Of a stretch of 64,000 bases of DNA, positions 44,505 to 54,230 are shown piece by piece. The DNA is taken from contig JAKULF010000001.1 of NCBI GenBank assembly GCA_022661535.1, positions 2,418,001-2,482,000 on the forward strand. Direction: 5' to 3'. Numbering within the stretch: position 1 is the first letter of the stretch; each line of letters begins with the position of its first letter. The position numbers were made by a program, and so were the translations under genes. This stretch comes from Eutypa lata. Its lineage: Eukaryota; Ascomycota; Sordariomycetes; Xylariales; Diatrypaceae. The notes beneath the pieces were generated by a model that was given only the letters and a program-made list of their open reading frames with translations, was not told the origin of the DNA and searched no databases.

Positions 44505-45926
44505 ACTCATAGTCGTTTTGACTTGCGTGGACCCTAAATGTAGGAAAGTCCTTCCATTAGAAATAGTTTGCTTTATTCTGTGCTGTCGAGTATGCAACTT
44601 TTGTCTATTGTAAGTTCCTACACCTCACAATAAAATCAAGTTCCTCACTTCCCATTGGGCACAAGCATGTGAACCTGCGAATTTGACAGTATTTCTGAAT
44701 ACTTGGGTAGGGTGTCTGCGAGTTGTAATCCTTGGGCGGGGAATCCAGACTTATTTAGCTCCTGGTTAGTTGTGACACTCGTAAACCCAACGGGTAATAA
44801 GCTTTTGAGAAGTGTAAAACTACCTTGATCGAAATTTGTGAGTCTCAAGCGCGGATTGGTCTACGAAAACCCCTGATCGTCACCCCTTTTTGGTGTAATA
44901 CTGCAGCCGATGATCGATCCGAAGTCCTTCAATATGATATCTCCTCGGCATCTGTAGTCTTGTTAAATTCGACAATACTGACTAACTACTTTCTAGTTAA
45001 ATGTGACCGAAAAGTCCAGTTAGATAATCCTCTTTAGTTACCACAACTAGTGAAAAATCATAGGAGTTTGGGTCGGCTGGCAGATTCGAATACTGCCAAT
45101 GTGTAGTATTGTAACTCGGCGTTTCAGTTGCTTATATGAAGACTTATTGATGCTTGAATAAGTGTATGTTTAGCATGAGGCTAGTCTCATTGGGTAATTT
45201 CCAAGAAGCTGGTCCATCTGTAGGTAATTTATCTAGTCCTGCCGTTAGATACAAGCATTGTCGTAATCATTCGAGAGCGGTAAAGATTGGTGGTATAATA
45301 CACCCTGTACGCCTTACCTGAAAGAGACCACATAGTAACATCTGGCTCTTTCATTTGTAAAGCTATTAGTCGAATATTATCTGGAAGTACTTTACAAGTT
45401 GAGACAGACAGAAAAGGGCGTGCATGCTATGCATATAGTGTCCAAGTTGTACCAACAGGAGACAACCCATGTATTCACAACAAATAAGTCCAGAAACGCC
45501 TAAGGCAATGAACAGATGCCAATGTACTTACAGTACTTTTAGCGCTAGTGTCATATAATGAATGTCATTCTCATCAAATTAGTCTAGATAAATCTATATT
45601 TGACCTATGAGGATGTATACTGGAGATGAAGTAAACAAATAATAAAATATTGTTGATGTCCTATTGCAAGGCTCTAGACTGTGTATCTCGATAACACACA
45701 GACCAACTGAAGATATCATTATAATGTCCGGTCCTCTCGTAGCCGGGGCATAGCCATATACAAGACCCGCTCCTAGCAGCGCATTGTCCTTGGTACTTCT
45801 CTCATTTCTGTTCATTCCTCCCCGGACAACCTGGGACCCCGAACATTCCGCCGGCCTGTAATTAGACGAACAGCACCACAAGTCCAAGTAAGAACGAACC
45901 ACAACAATAATCACAATACAACACGA
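44505..45926. other. Intergenic, no gene seen
   Basis: AT-rich stretch between the GH25 gene and the tRNA. No supported frame. It includes the GH25 3' UTR. Confidence 0.5.
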
Positions 45927-46015
45927 GTTGGCTTGGCGCAGTGGTAAGCGTACTCGGTTTGGGTCCGAGAGATCACGACTCCGAGAGGTCGCGAGTTCGA
46001 ACCTCGCAGCTGACC
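45927..46015 (+). tRNA. tRNA-Pro (UGG) with 16-nt intron
   Basis: Acceptor stem GTTGGCT pairs with AGCTGAC (two G-U pairs). The D arm is GCGC/GCGT and the anticodon stem CTCGG/CCGAG around loop TTTGGGT with anticodon TGG (45960-45962). The T arm is GCGAG-TTCGAAC-CTCGC. A 16-nt intron at 45964-45979, just after position 37, is needed; without removing it the variable arm would be about 21 nt. The spliced length is 73 nt before CCA addition. The A box (TGGCGCAGTGG-like) and B box (GTTCGAACC) are present. Confidence 0.93.
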
Positions 46016-46030
46016 GGTTCCTCCCCTACG

Positions 46031-46059
46031 TTTTTGGAGGGAACCTAATGTTTTTTTTT
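46031..46059 (+). terminator. RNA polymerase III termination signals
   Basis: A T5 run at 46031-46035, about 15 nt past the tRNA, with a T9 run as back-up at 46051-46059. Confidence 0.75.
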
Positions 46060-47053
46060 AACGCTGCTCTCACTATACTTATCATTTACTTGTGTTACTA
46101 CAAACTTCATTGGGTATATCTCGATGCAGCACCAACGATGAGCTAATATCGCAACTCTCCTAGCATATCAACAATACAAAATGCATCGTCAAATTTTGTG
46201 CCGCATCACCCAAAAGCATGCCGTTATTCACAGATTGGCAGTATAGTAACCCATCAATAGGGAATAGGAATTCAACCAAGGTCATATAAACATACTGACA
46301 TAATAAAATATGTGTTGAATCCCGAGAATGTTTGAACTAGTCATTATGGTTACTCCTACTCAACTTTTAGAAAACGCATTCAAACATGAAGGGCACTTAC
46401 TTGAACTCGGTACTTGTCGACATATTGGGGGTTTATTGTATTTAAAACGAGCCATCTATCCATGTATCAATGTATTTTACATATGAATTCAACATAGAAA
46501 AGCTTACCCCTGACCGAGCATTGTTACTCTTCGTCGTTGGTGAAAGAAGAAGAATGACCTGGTGATGTAACTCAAAGCTATCTCACCTAAATTACTGACT
46601 ATATAGATTGGTATATATCATTCCTTCAATAGGATAGATACTACTTTAGATACCCCCTGACCTCCCTCCTATATAGAAATCGAAGTGAAACTAGAAAGGG
46701 GGTAAAGACTCAGGTGGTTCAGAGTTGGTCTGAAGTCGGCACACGGACAAGGGTGGGCCTTCCGAAAAGCATCGGGTGAAGGTGGACCCTGCACCGATCT
46801 GTAGCCTCTAAACCAAATACGGCTAGGTTTATAATGGGCAGCGGCAGCTGTAGCTCCAATATAATTTTTGAATTGCAAGTCGGAAAAGCGACGGCAAAGC
46901 AGCACACAACCTCGAATCCGACCAAGCATTGCCTTCCAGACGACCAACCGACTCCAATAATGACCTCGTGAACCTACGCAACATTACCTCATATACGAAA
47001 ATCTAGGAGGGAAATCTAGGAGGGAAGGGAATTGTCGGATATATCCTCACACA
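46060..47053. other. Intergenic, no gene seen
   Basis: AT-rich gap leading to the S17m promoter. A 92-codon minus-strand frame at 46669-46947 lies over a promoter-like area and shows no family features. Confidence 0.5.
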
Positions 47054-47788
47054 ATGGCGTCAGAAGTAGCGGCAACGGCCGCCTCGGTTGTCCAGCGGGC
47101 AGTGAAAGAATTCCACGGTATCGTAGTCTCGGCCGGAAAGATGGATAAGACGATTAAGGTCAAGCTCGGGGGAATGCGATATGAACCCAGAGTACAAAAG
47201 GTACTGCCACAACTGCTACCCGTCCTTCCCATCATCTGCTTCTTGGGTTTACTTATTCCCTTCAATCGACCAATGCCTTTCGATATCTGTGCACCACCAC
47301 CACCACCACCATAACCACCATCACCATCGTACTAACCCTTCCCCCAACAAACATAGTATTTCAAACAACCGCGGTACGCGCTCGTGCACGACCCGCAGAA
47401 CTCGGCCCGGCAAGGCGACGTGGTAGCGATCGCGCAGAGCTGGCGGGAGTCGCAGCACGTGCGGCACGTGGTGCGGCACATCATCGCGCCGTACGGGCCG
47501 GGGATCGACGACCGGCCGGCCGTGCCGACGGTCGAGGAGCGGGTGGCGGAGCGGGCGGCCCGGCGGAAGGCCAAAGACGGGCGGCGCGAGGTCCGGCGGC
47601 GCGAGGCGGGCCACGAGCGCGCCGCCGAGCTGGCTGCCAAGGAGGTCCGCAAGGCGCTGCGGGTCGGCCGCAATGTCGCGAGGACCGTCGCGTATGCTTT
47701 GGGCGTCAAGGTCGAGGATTCCGGTGCGGTTGTGTCTGCTGCTAAGGGGGTCGATGGTGGTGATAATGATGATGGGGGCGTGGATTAG
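47054..47788 (+). CDS. Mitochondrial small-subunit ribosomal protein S17 (uS17m)
   Basis: Exons 47054-47200 and 47357-47788, 156-bp intron, 192 residues. The uS17 core is clear: KEFHGIVVSAGKMDKTIKV, YEPRVQKYFKQPRYALVHDP and ARQGDVVAIAQSWRESQHVRHVV, an OB-fold rRNA-binding protein. The C-terminal ~100 residues are an Arg/Ala/Glu-rich helical extension typical of fungal mitochondrial versions. It binds 15S rRNA early in assembly. The first exon starts MASEVAATAASVVQRAVK, a weakly amphipathic start rather than a classical presequence. The intron contains a CCA microsatellite. Confidence 0.9.
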
Positions 47789-47855
47789 GGATACCGCGCG
47801 GATAGGAAAGGAAAGGAAGGGGGAGAGACAAATGAAAGCAACGAAGGAAATAAAT

Positions 47856-47896
<41 letters not shown>

Positions 47897-48507
47897 AGGC
47901 ATGATAGAAGCTATATGTTTGCTATCCTAGTCTACAATGACGATGGTGGATGATAGACGTATTTGATCGATCCATTGGTTCAGTTTACCTGGCCGGGAAT
48001 GGTCTCTTGGAAGGCCAAACCAACCCAGGAGCTCAGCTCGTTTCGGTCGTCTAGGGGGGGCAAGTTACGATCAGTTTGTGGATAAGATTAAGCACCAAAT
48101 GTGTGTTTGCATATATACACTTATATATATACCTATCCCTAAGATGTAGCATATTTTGTACAACAGCAATAACTAGGGTTGTAGGAGTATCTGTCTGTAG
48201 GCCAAGGCAATGAACCCCAAACCGCATTTTGAGCCCCTCCCACCCCCTGATTTATTCCGTCTAGGTATATCACTCATCATATGTTGACTGACTTCTATGC
48301 CAGTTCTAGTCCAGCCCCGCCCTGTTCTCCCAAAAACCCGACGCCCGCTCCCTCCCCATATCCCTTTTCCCATCCCATCCCATTCACGGATGATCCTTCT
48401 ACCCTGTTATAATCTTCATGTGCCTTCTTGTATGCTTCAAGTGGTAATAATGACAACCCTAACACAACCACCACCACCACAGGTTTTCTGAATAGATTGG
48501 GGTACAA
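47789..48507. other. Convergent intergenic region
   Basis: Separates S17m (plus) and the AAA ATPase (minus). It contains an AAAG microsatellite (47857-47898). No gene was seen. Confidence 0.55.
47857..47898. repeat. AAAG tetranucleotide microsatellite
   Basis: About ten GAAA units in the 3' flank of the S17m gene. Confidence 0.95.
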
Positions 48508-51113
48508 TCACCCCCCGCGTTCTCCAAACTGCCTCGCCCAATCCTCGTACTCCTTCAACCCTTCCTTACTGACGCTAGGCCGAATCATCCTCAGACTAGC
48601 ATGAAAATCAGCGACCTCGATCGGCCGAATCTGGTCCATCGTCATGTGTAGCAGGGCCTCGCCGAGAGAGCGGAGAGGTCCCATGGCCGCATCCTTAGCT
48701 AGAGCAGTGATGTCCGAGCCAGAGAAGCCTAGTCACAAGTTAGTATTAACAAATAGCGTATTATACACACGGTCGGTCGGTCAGCAACCAACCAACCAAC
48801 CAGCGTCCGCAAAAGCATTCAATAATAACACCAACAACTGAACTCACCATCTGTTAGGCCTACTAGATCGGCAATGTCCGCATCCGTGAGACTGTGCTTC
48901 TGCTGGCTGAGGAGCGTCCTGAGCTGGCTGCCTCTCGTCTCCGGCTCGGGCAGTGGGATATACTGGCGGCGGACGAAGCGGCGGCGGGCCGCCTCATCGA
49001 TAGCCCAAGGTAAGTTCGTCGCAGCAAGTACGAGGACGCGATTCGGATCGCCACTACCACCACCCCTTTCTCCTCCCGCCCCTGCAGCACCTCCTGCCGT
49101 CCCCCCTGGACTACTACTCCCACCACCACCACCACCACCACCACTATTACCACTACTCTCCCTCCCAGCCGCAGCGCGCTGCAAGTCGCTCCACTGGATG
49201 AGGAACTCGGTCTTGATGCGGCGGGTAGCCTCGTGCTCGCCGGAGCCGGAGCGCTGCGAGAGCAGCGAGTCGATCTCGTCGACGAAGATGATGCTGGGGG
49301 CGAGCAGCTTGGCGAGGGCGAAGAGGGCGCGCACCAGCTTCTCGGACTCGCCCAGGTACTTGCTCGTGAGGCTGCTGGCGGAGATGGAGAAGAAGGCGGA
49401 CCGGGACTCGGTGGCGACGGCGCGCGCCAGCATGGTCTTGCCCGTGCCGGGCGGGCCGAACAGCAGCATCCCCCGCGCGGGCTCGCGCAGGCCCATAAAC
49501 AGGTCCGGCCGCAGGAACGGGTACACGACCGTCTCGCGCAGCGCCGTCTTGGCCACCTCCAGCCCCGCCACGTCGCTCCAGTGCACCTCGTCGCCGTGCA
49601 CGACGATCTCGTTGAATATGGCTTTGGCGGCGGCCTCGTCGACGCCGGGAGGTAGGTTCTTGAGGATCGCTTTCCTCCTCCTTTCCCAGCTGCTCCTCTT
49701 CTCCTTCTCGCCGTTGTCGCCGGAATCCGCTGTCGGGGACTGGGATTGGGCCCGGGTGTCGGCATCGATGGGCGTCTCTTTTTGTTTCCCTTTCCGCCGC
49801 CGTTGAGAAGGAGGTGGTGGTCCTTCGGATTCCTCGTCTGTTAAAGTAGAGTCGGACTTTAGTTCTGAGCTGGATCTTCCACGTGCTGCGCGTCTCCTCC
49901 CGCTATTCGGCTCAGGTTGTATGCGGTGGTCGATTGGCTTTCTCCGTATTGGACTCTCTGTCGGAATCGCAGCTTGGCTGGGCATAACACCCACCCCGTC
50001 TGTTGCTTTTGCTAGGCTTTGTCTGGATGATGAGTTGGGGTGTTTGGAACCTGGCCTCAAAGTGAGATCTTGTCTATCCTGAATCGAGAGCGCGTTGATG
50101 GCACTTGAAGCAGCTCCCAATGCGAGATTGGAGGGACCACTAGGCGCGTAATCTCCAGATGTCCGCGATGGGGATTCGGGATCTACACGAGTGCGGGATA
50201 TGGTAGTAGTACTACTATCACGAGGCACAAGCCGTCTTCTGTGACTATCCCAATGCGTCGACTCAGAGGGATTTGGTCGGATATGGTCAGATGAGTGTCT
50301 TAGTTCAGGTAGCTTAGAGGTGCCTTTAGAAATATCGGTGGACGAAGAGGTTCGACTAAGAGGTTGTTTAGAAACAATATTTGTCCAAGCCAAAGTGGCG
50401 GCCTTGCTCGCGCCTGGCCCTTTGGTTATCTTGGACGGGGTCGATCGAACGGTCCGGGAGGATTTATCAGACTTCCCAGACCGAAGGGTAGTTCGCATGC
50501 TATGTCTATCAGGGCTCGGCGATCGATTCGCGGATGAATTTTTAGTTACAGATGGGCCGTATGGAGGTAACAACGGTGGACGCGTGGATATCGAGGGTAG
50601 CGACTGGCTACCAATTGCAGGCTGCTCGCTTGAACTTCTATGTGGCAACGACGGCCGTTTTGGTAAGGGCGGCTTCGACAACTCTGTATATGTTATAGCA
50701 GGAATAGTCCCCTCCCCAATGAATCCCTTCCCGGGAGTTTTGCTACCAGACGATGATGATGCCGTGGGCCCATTCTTAGCTGCGTCGACGCCGGCACCAG
50801 ATGGTGTGGCTTGTGTTGATGGGTCTTCCTCCCGGGATATTCTCAGGGCCTCGAGGAGATCGATCCTCTCCTTGCATTGAACCTCCAACTCTTTTATACT
50901 ATCAAGCAGGGCGCGTTCGGTCTCGGACTTGGGCGCGTAGTTGGTTTGTTTCTTGTGGACTGGGTTCTGTTGAATCTGGTCGAGGGCGCTTTTCCAACAA
51001 GCCGTGGCCTCTTTCTCGTCGCCTTGGCTTTCGTAGTAAACGGCTGTCGAACATTTTAAGTAGCTCTCGTCATATGTCCTCTGCAAGCTAGAGGCACTTT
51101 TGTTCGACCACAT
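48508..51113 (-). CDS. SAP1-like AAA ATPase (spastin/fidgetin/Vps4 group)
   Basis: Exons 51113-48848 and 48728-48508, 828 residues. The start [19 protein letters not shown] opens an MIT-like three-helix domain (~5-90), followed by a long Ser/Pro-rich disordered region. The AAA module (~515-828) has Walker A GPPGTGKT (~553-560), [12 protein letters not shown], Walker [12 protein letters not shown], the sensor ATNLPW and arginine finger RRRF. The final exon encodes [19 protein letters not shown] and ends in a Vps4-type C-terminal segment. The domain order fits yeast SAP1/YTA6 and relatives, hexameric ATPases acting on protein or microtubule substrates; the substrate here is unknown. An unusual ~50-residue Gly/Ser-rich insert lies inside the AAA domain, between the post-Walker B helix and the ATN sensor. 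The in-frame upstream ATG at 51203 was not chosen because the MIT-like helix starts at 51113. Confidence 0.9.
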
Positions 51114-51678
51114 CGTTCTGCCATGCAGCCTACTTAACTTAGAGAGAATTTGAGGAAGAGGAGGAGGACGACGACGGATGACCGTGATAATAAGCAAAAG
51201 CACATAAGAATCGGGGTTAGATCGATAGGCTGCTGATTGATGTCTTTGTGGATTTCTTGGCTAGGATAGTATCATGCGCTTATTTAGCCATGGTCGAGTT
51301 AAGGTTGACTTGACCTATATACATAAGAGGCTGGTAGTTAGATAGGAACGGAATGGAATGGAGACCAATCACCTGTTTCGTCCTTGAGATTGAAAATGAA
51401 AAACAAGAGCGACACGCCCTGCCACCTTCGGACGACAGTGACGTCGTCATTGTATTCAGTGGGGTACTGCGTTGCGGCTGCGTGCCAGGGTCCTTGTAAG
51501 ACAAGACGACCCGCAATTAGTTAACCTTCATACAGCCCTATAATTTAGGGGTTTGTTATCCATAGATGCACCCTCTATCGACATACTCTAAAGAATCTGG
51601 ACACTGATCATCATATCTAGGTATCTACTACTATAACTTGCATTCTATGTGATCTCTAAAATATAATGATATCCTAGG
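51114..51678. other. Intergenic, no gene seen
   Basis: Promoter side of the AAA ATPase gene and 3' flank of the ECD homologue. No supported frame. Confidence 0.5.
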
Positions 51679-53544
51679 CTAACTGGCTTCTTCCTCATCT
51701 TCATCCCTAGGGAGTTGCATCCCCATCATCCCGAGGATATTGCTAGTAGGACCGGCCATTCCAGCTTGGCTTTTGAAGCTTTCCAACAGGTTTTTGGCAA
51801 GGTTATAATCGATGTCGATTTCTTCGTCACCGCTCTCCCCCTCATCTTCACCCTCTTCCTTTGCTCCCTGTATTTCTTTTCCTTTCCCTTTGCCCTTGGC
51901 GTCACGCTTCTGCCTTTCCTCAATTGTCTTCGTTTTGGTGTCTTTCGGTCCAGGATCGAGTTTCAAAGCGCCATGCTCTTTCAACTCAGATTCCATCTGA
52001 GCCGCTAGTTGCCTTATATCCTCCTCCTCTTCCTCCTCATCTTCACCTACTTTTTCTTGACTACCATATTTCACAGCTTCTCTTGTCGGCTTCGTGATCC
52101 CTTTCTCACTCGGCATCCCCATCATCTCTCTCATCATTTTGGCAAACTCTTCTTCATCAAAGCTGACCTCCTTATCCTCGTCCTCGCTATCGTCTTCTTC
52201 GTCTGAAGAATCGTCGTCTTCATCCATGTCCTCCAGTTCGGCGCCTTCTACGCCAGCAGTCTCGTCATTGAGGAATGCCTCAAAGCGAGATACCATCTTT
52301 TGTATGTCCGCCTGTGTCGAAGTATCACCAAATCCACCCTGAGAACTTCGTTTGGCGCCCCGTTTCCCTTGGAGCTCGTTCTCAAAATCTTCAAAATTGA
52401 TATCTAGCCATGCTTCGTCGTCGTCTCTATTAGCCTCTGGCCATGTCTTAACCTCCTCGTTGGTAGGCAGAACTTGATCACCATCTTCTTCTAGATCTTC
52501 TAGTAGTATGGAAAATTCGCGAGCGAGACGGTTATCTCTTTTGTCCGCGTTAGCAGCTAGCATTTCGAAGCCGCTGGTCACCTTCATGCCCATCTCCAAC
52601 CTCGCCAACCTCTTCAGGGACTCTTCTGTGCTGCCGACCTCCACTTCTCTTTCAGCCGTGTCGATTATCTCGTTCCACGATGGAGGGGCTTTGAACCGCT
52701 GGGATTTCACCTGAGCAAATAATACTTTGGTAAACTTGACACCCACTGTCACCAGGTCTTGAGGTGGGAAATATGTTTCATCGGACAACGACATGAGCCG
52801 CTTCATTGATACTGGATCCCGTAGATAGAAAGCTTCGACGGCGGGAGCTATTGTTGCAGGGTGTTCATGCAGGATATATGCTAGTTTCCTTGGTATTGTT
52901 ATTGATGAGGTATGTAAGGAGTCCGTAATTTGCGCCGGATACTTTTCTAGTCTATAGAATGCCTCTGCTTCAATAAAGGAGGAATTGACAAGATCCTTTG
53001 GCTTTGCTTTCAGGAAGCTAATAGCTTCAGTGAGGGACAGTGGCCGTTTCTCCCCGGAGCTTGCTGCCAAGGGGAGGATCCAAAGCCTCCCTTGGTGCAT
53101 CCACGCTCGGTTGCTATCAATCTCAGGACTCAACCATTTTGGCAAGACATTAGCTGCCTCGACTAAGAGGAACTCGCCATCGCCATCGAAAACCCTTACC
53201 CAAAGACTTGGAAATGACTTTGTGAGCTCGTGCAGGAGAAAGACTATTAGCCACTCATCTTCGACCGAGTCACCGTAGTCGGTAGTGCCATGCAGATAAA
53301 CCAAGCCGTTTTCATTCTTAGCTTGTAGCTGGAAGACGTCCCTCTGCCATATATAACCCTTGGTAAAGCGTTCACAGAGCTGAACAGCAGCCTTACGGAT
53401 AGCTTCTAGGTCAGACAGTAGTTTGCGGGACTCGATTTGGCTGTCGATGATGAAGATCATGTACTCGACACAATTTTCTGGTAATCTTCTAGGGAATTCT
53501 TCAAATCCATTTCCAAAAAACTCAGTTTTATCTTTTGCAGCCAT
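51679..53544 (-). CDS. Ecdysoneless/SGT1-family protein (ECD homologue)
   Basis: Intronless, 621 residues. The N-terminal ~400 residues match the SGT1/ECD family (Pfam SGT1): ENCVEYMIFIIDSQ, WQRDVFQLQ, DYGDSVEDEWLIVFLLHELT, then AWMHQGRLWILPL and SLTEAISFL. Two acidic stretches follow (DMDEDDDSSDEEDDSEDED and EDEEEEEEDI), with a Lys-rich segment between, and an end with MMGMQLPRDEDEEE. Animal ECD links splicing (Prp8/U5), cell-cycle and R2TP-dependent assembly; yeast complementation by the human gene has been reported for glycolytic transcription. Which role applies here is unknown. It is divergent from SMC6 across ~690 bp. Confidence 0.88.
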   Translation of the reverse strand: MAAKDKTEFFGNGFEEFPRRLPENCVEYMIFIIDSQIESRKLLSDLEAIRKAAVQLCERFTKGYIWQRDVFQLQAKNENGLVYLHGTTDYGDSVEDEWLIVFLLHELTKSFPSLWVRVFDGDGEFLLVEAANVLPKWLSPEIDSNRAWMHQGRLWILPLAASSGEKRPLSLTEAISFLKAKPKDLVNSSFIEAEAFYRLEKYPAQITDSLHTSSITIPRKLAYILHEHPATIAPAVEAFYLRDPVSMKRLMSLSDETYFPPQDLVTVGVKFTKVLFAQVKSQRFKAPPSWNEIIDTAEREVEVGSTEESLKRLARLEMGMKVTSGFEMLAANADKRDNRLAREFSILLEDLEEDGDQVLPTNEEVKTWPEANRDDDEAWLDINFEDFENELQGKRGAKRSSQGGFGDTSTQADIQKMVSRFEAFLNDETAGVEGAELEDMDEDDDSSDEEDDSEDEDKEVSFDEEEFAKMMREMMGMPSEKGITKPTREAVKYGSQEKVGEDEEEEEEDIRQLAAQMESELKEHGALKLDPGPKDTKTKTIEERQKRDAKGKGKGKEIQGAKEEGEDEGESGDEEIDIDYNLAKNLLESFKSQAGMAGPTSNILGMMGMQLPRDEDEEEAS

Positions 53545-54230
53545 ATTGAATATTTGGTTTTCGTGTTAGGGTAATAAGTTTTATTCGAAGATGGAGCCTA
53601 ACGGATGCGTTCTTTCCTTCCCCCAGAAGCCGATGAATTCGATAGATGACTTATAGGTGAGATCTCATCTACTTGGCAATTTTATTAAAGAGGTAGTTCG
53701 CAGAAAGTGAGTGCTTCAGATACCAAGCAAGCAGGAAATTGTTTAATATCTAGGTAATTAAGGGATGGATACCTACTCTTTTCATCGCCTTATACTCGCT
53801 CGGGAAATAGTGGGGTTATGCAACTTACGTACATACATATATGTATGTATTGTATATAGTAAGTGATACAGCGGCAGAGCGGCGGGGCACTTAGATAGTT
53901 AGTATGTATGTAACTAAAGATAAGACGTTTAATGAAATGACCGTGCTCTCAGCGCGTCCAAATTTCCCGTCGCGTCTTTCTAATTAAGCCAACACAACGC
54001 AACGCAACGCAATGCAACTCCATTACGTCCTTACTACACCAAAATCAGCATCGACAGCCTTGATGAGCACAGGAACGCTGTTTTGGCACAATTTTCAAGA
54101 TAATACAGAAATTACTCATTACCAATGGTAGCGTACACGCTTATCATACGAACGGGCTAAATCGCGTCTTCCCATCGTCATCGCATCCTGACATTGGATC
54201 GACCACTCTCTCTCATTACCTTCTTTTATA
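53545..54230. promoter_or_regulatory. Shared divergent promoter (ECD homologue / SMC6)
   Basis: A 686-bp gap between divergent starts. It contains a CGCAA pentamer array (53993-54016) and a TTTTATA element immediately before the SMC6 ATG. No other regulatory motif is certain. Confidence 0.45.

Noticed and set aside
45594..45914. 106-codon minus-strand frame next to the tRNA
   Set aside because: No recognisable sequence; AT-rich and unsupported.
45927..46015. tRNA with a long variable arm (Ser/Leu-type) instead of an intron
   Set aside because: Anticodon TGG is proline, and removing 16 nt after position 37 gives a standard 5-nt variable loop.
47321..47902. 193-codon minus-strand frame opposite S17m
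   Set aside because: Antisense shadow with Arg/Pro/Leu bias and microsatellite-derived Ser/Phe runs.
48874..49806. 310-codon plus-strand frame opposite the AAA ATPase
   Set aside because: Antisense shadow of GC-rich coding DNA; the minus strand carries unmistakable Walker motifs.
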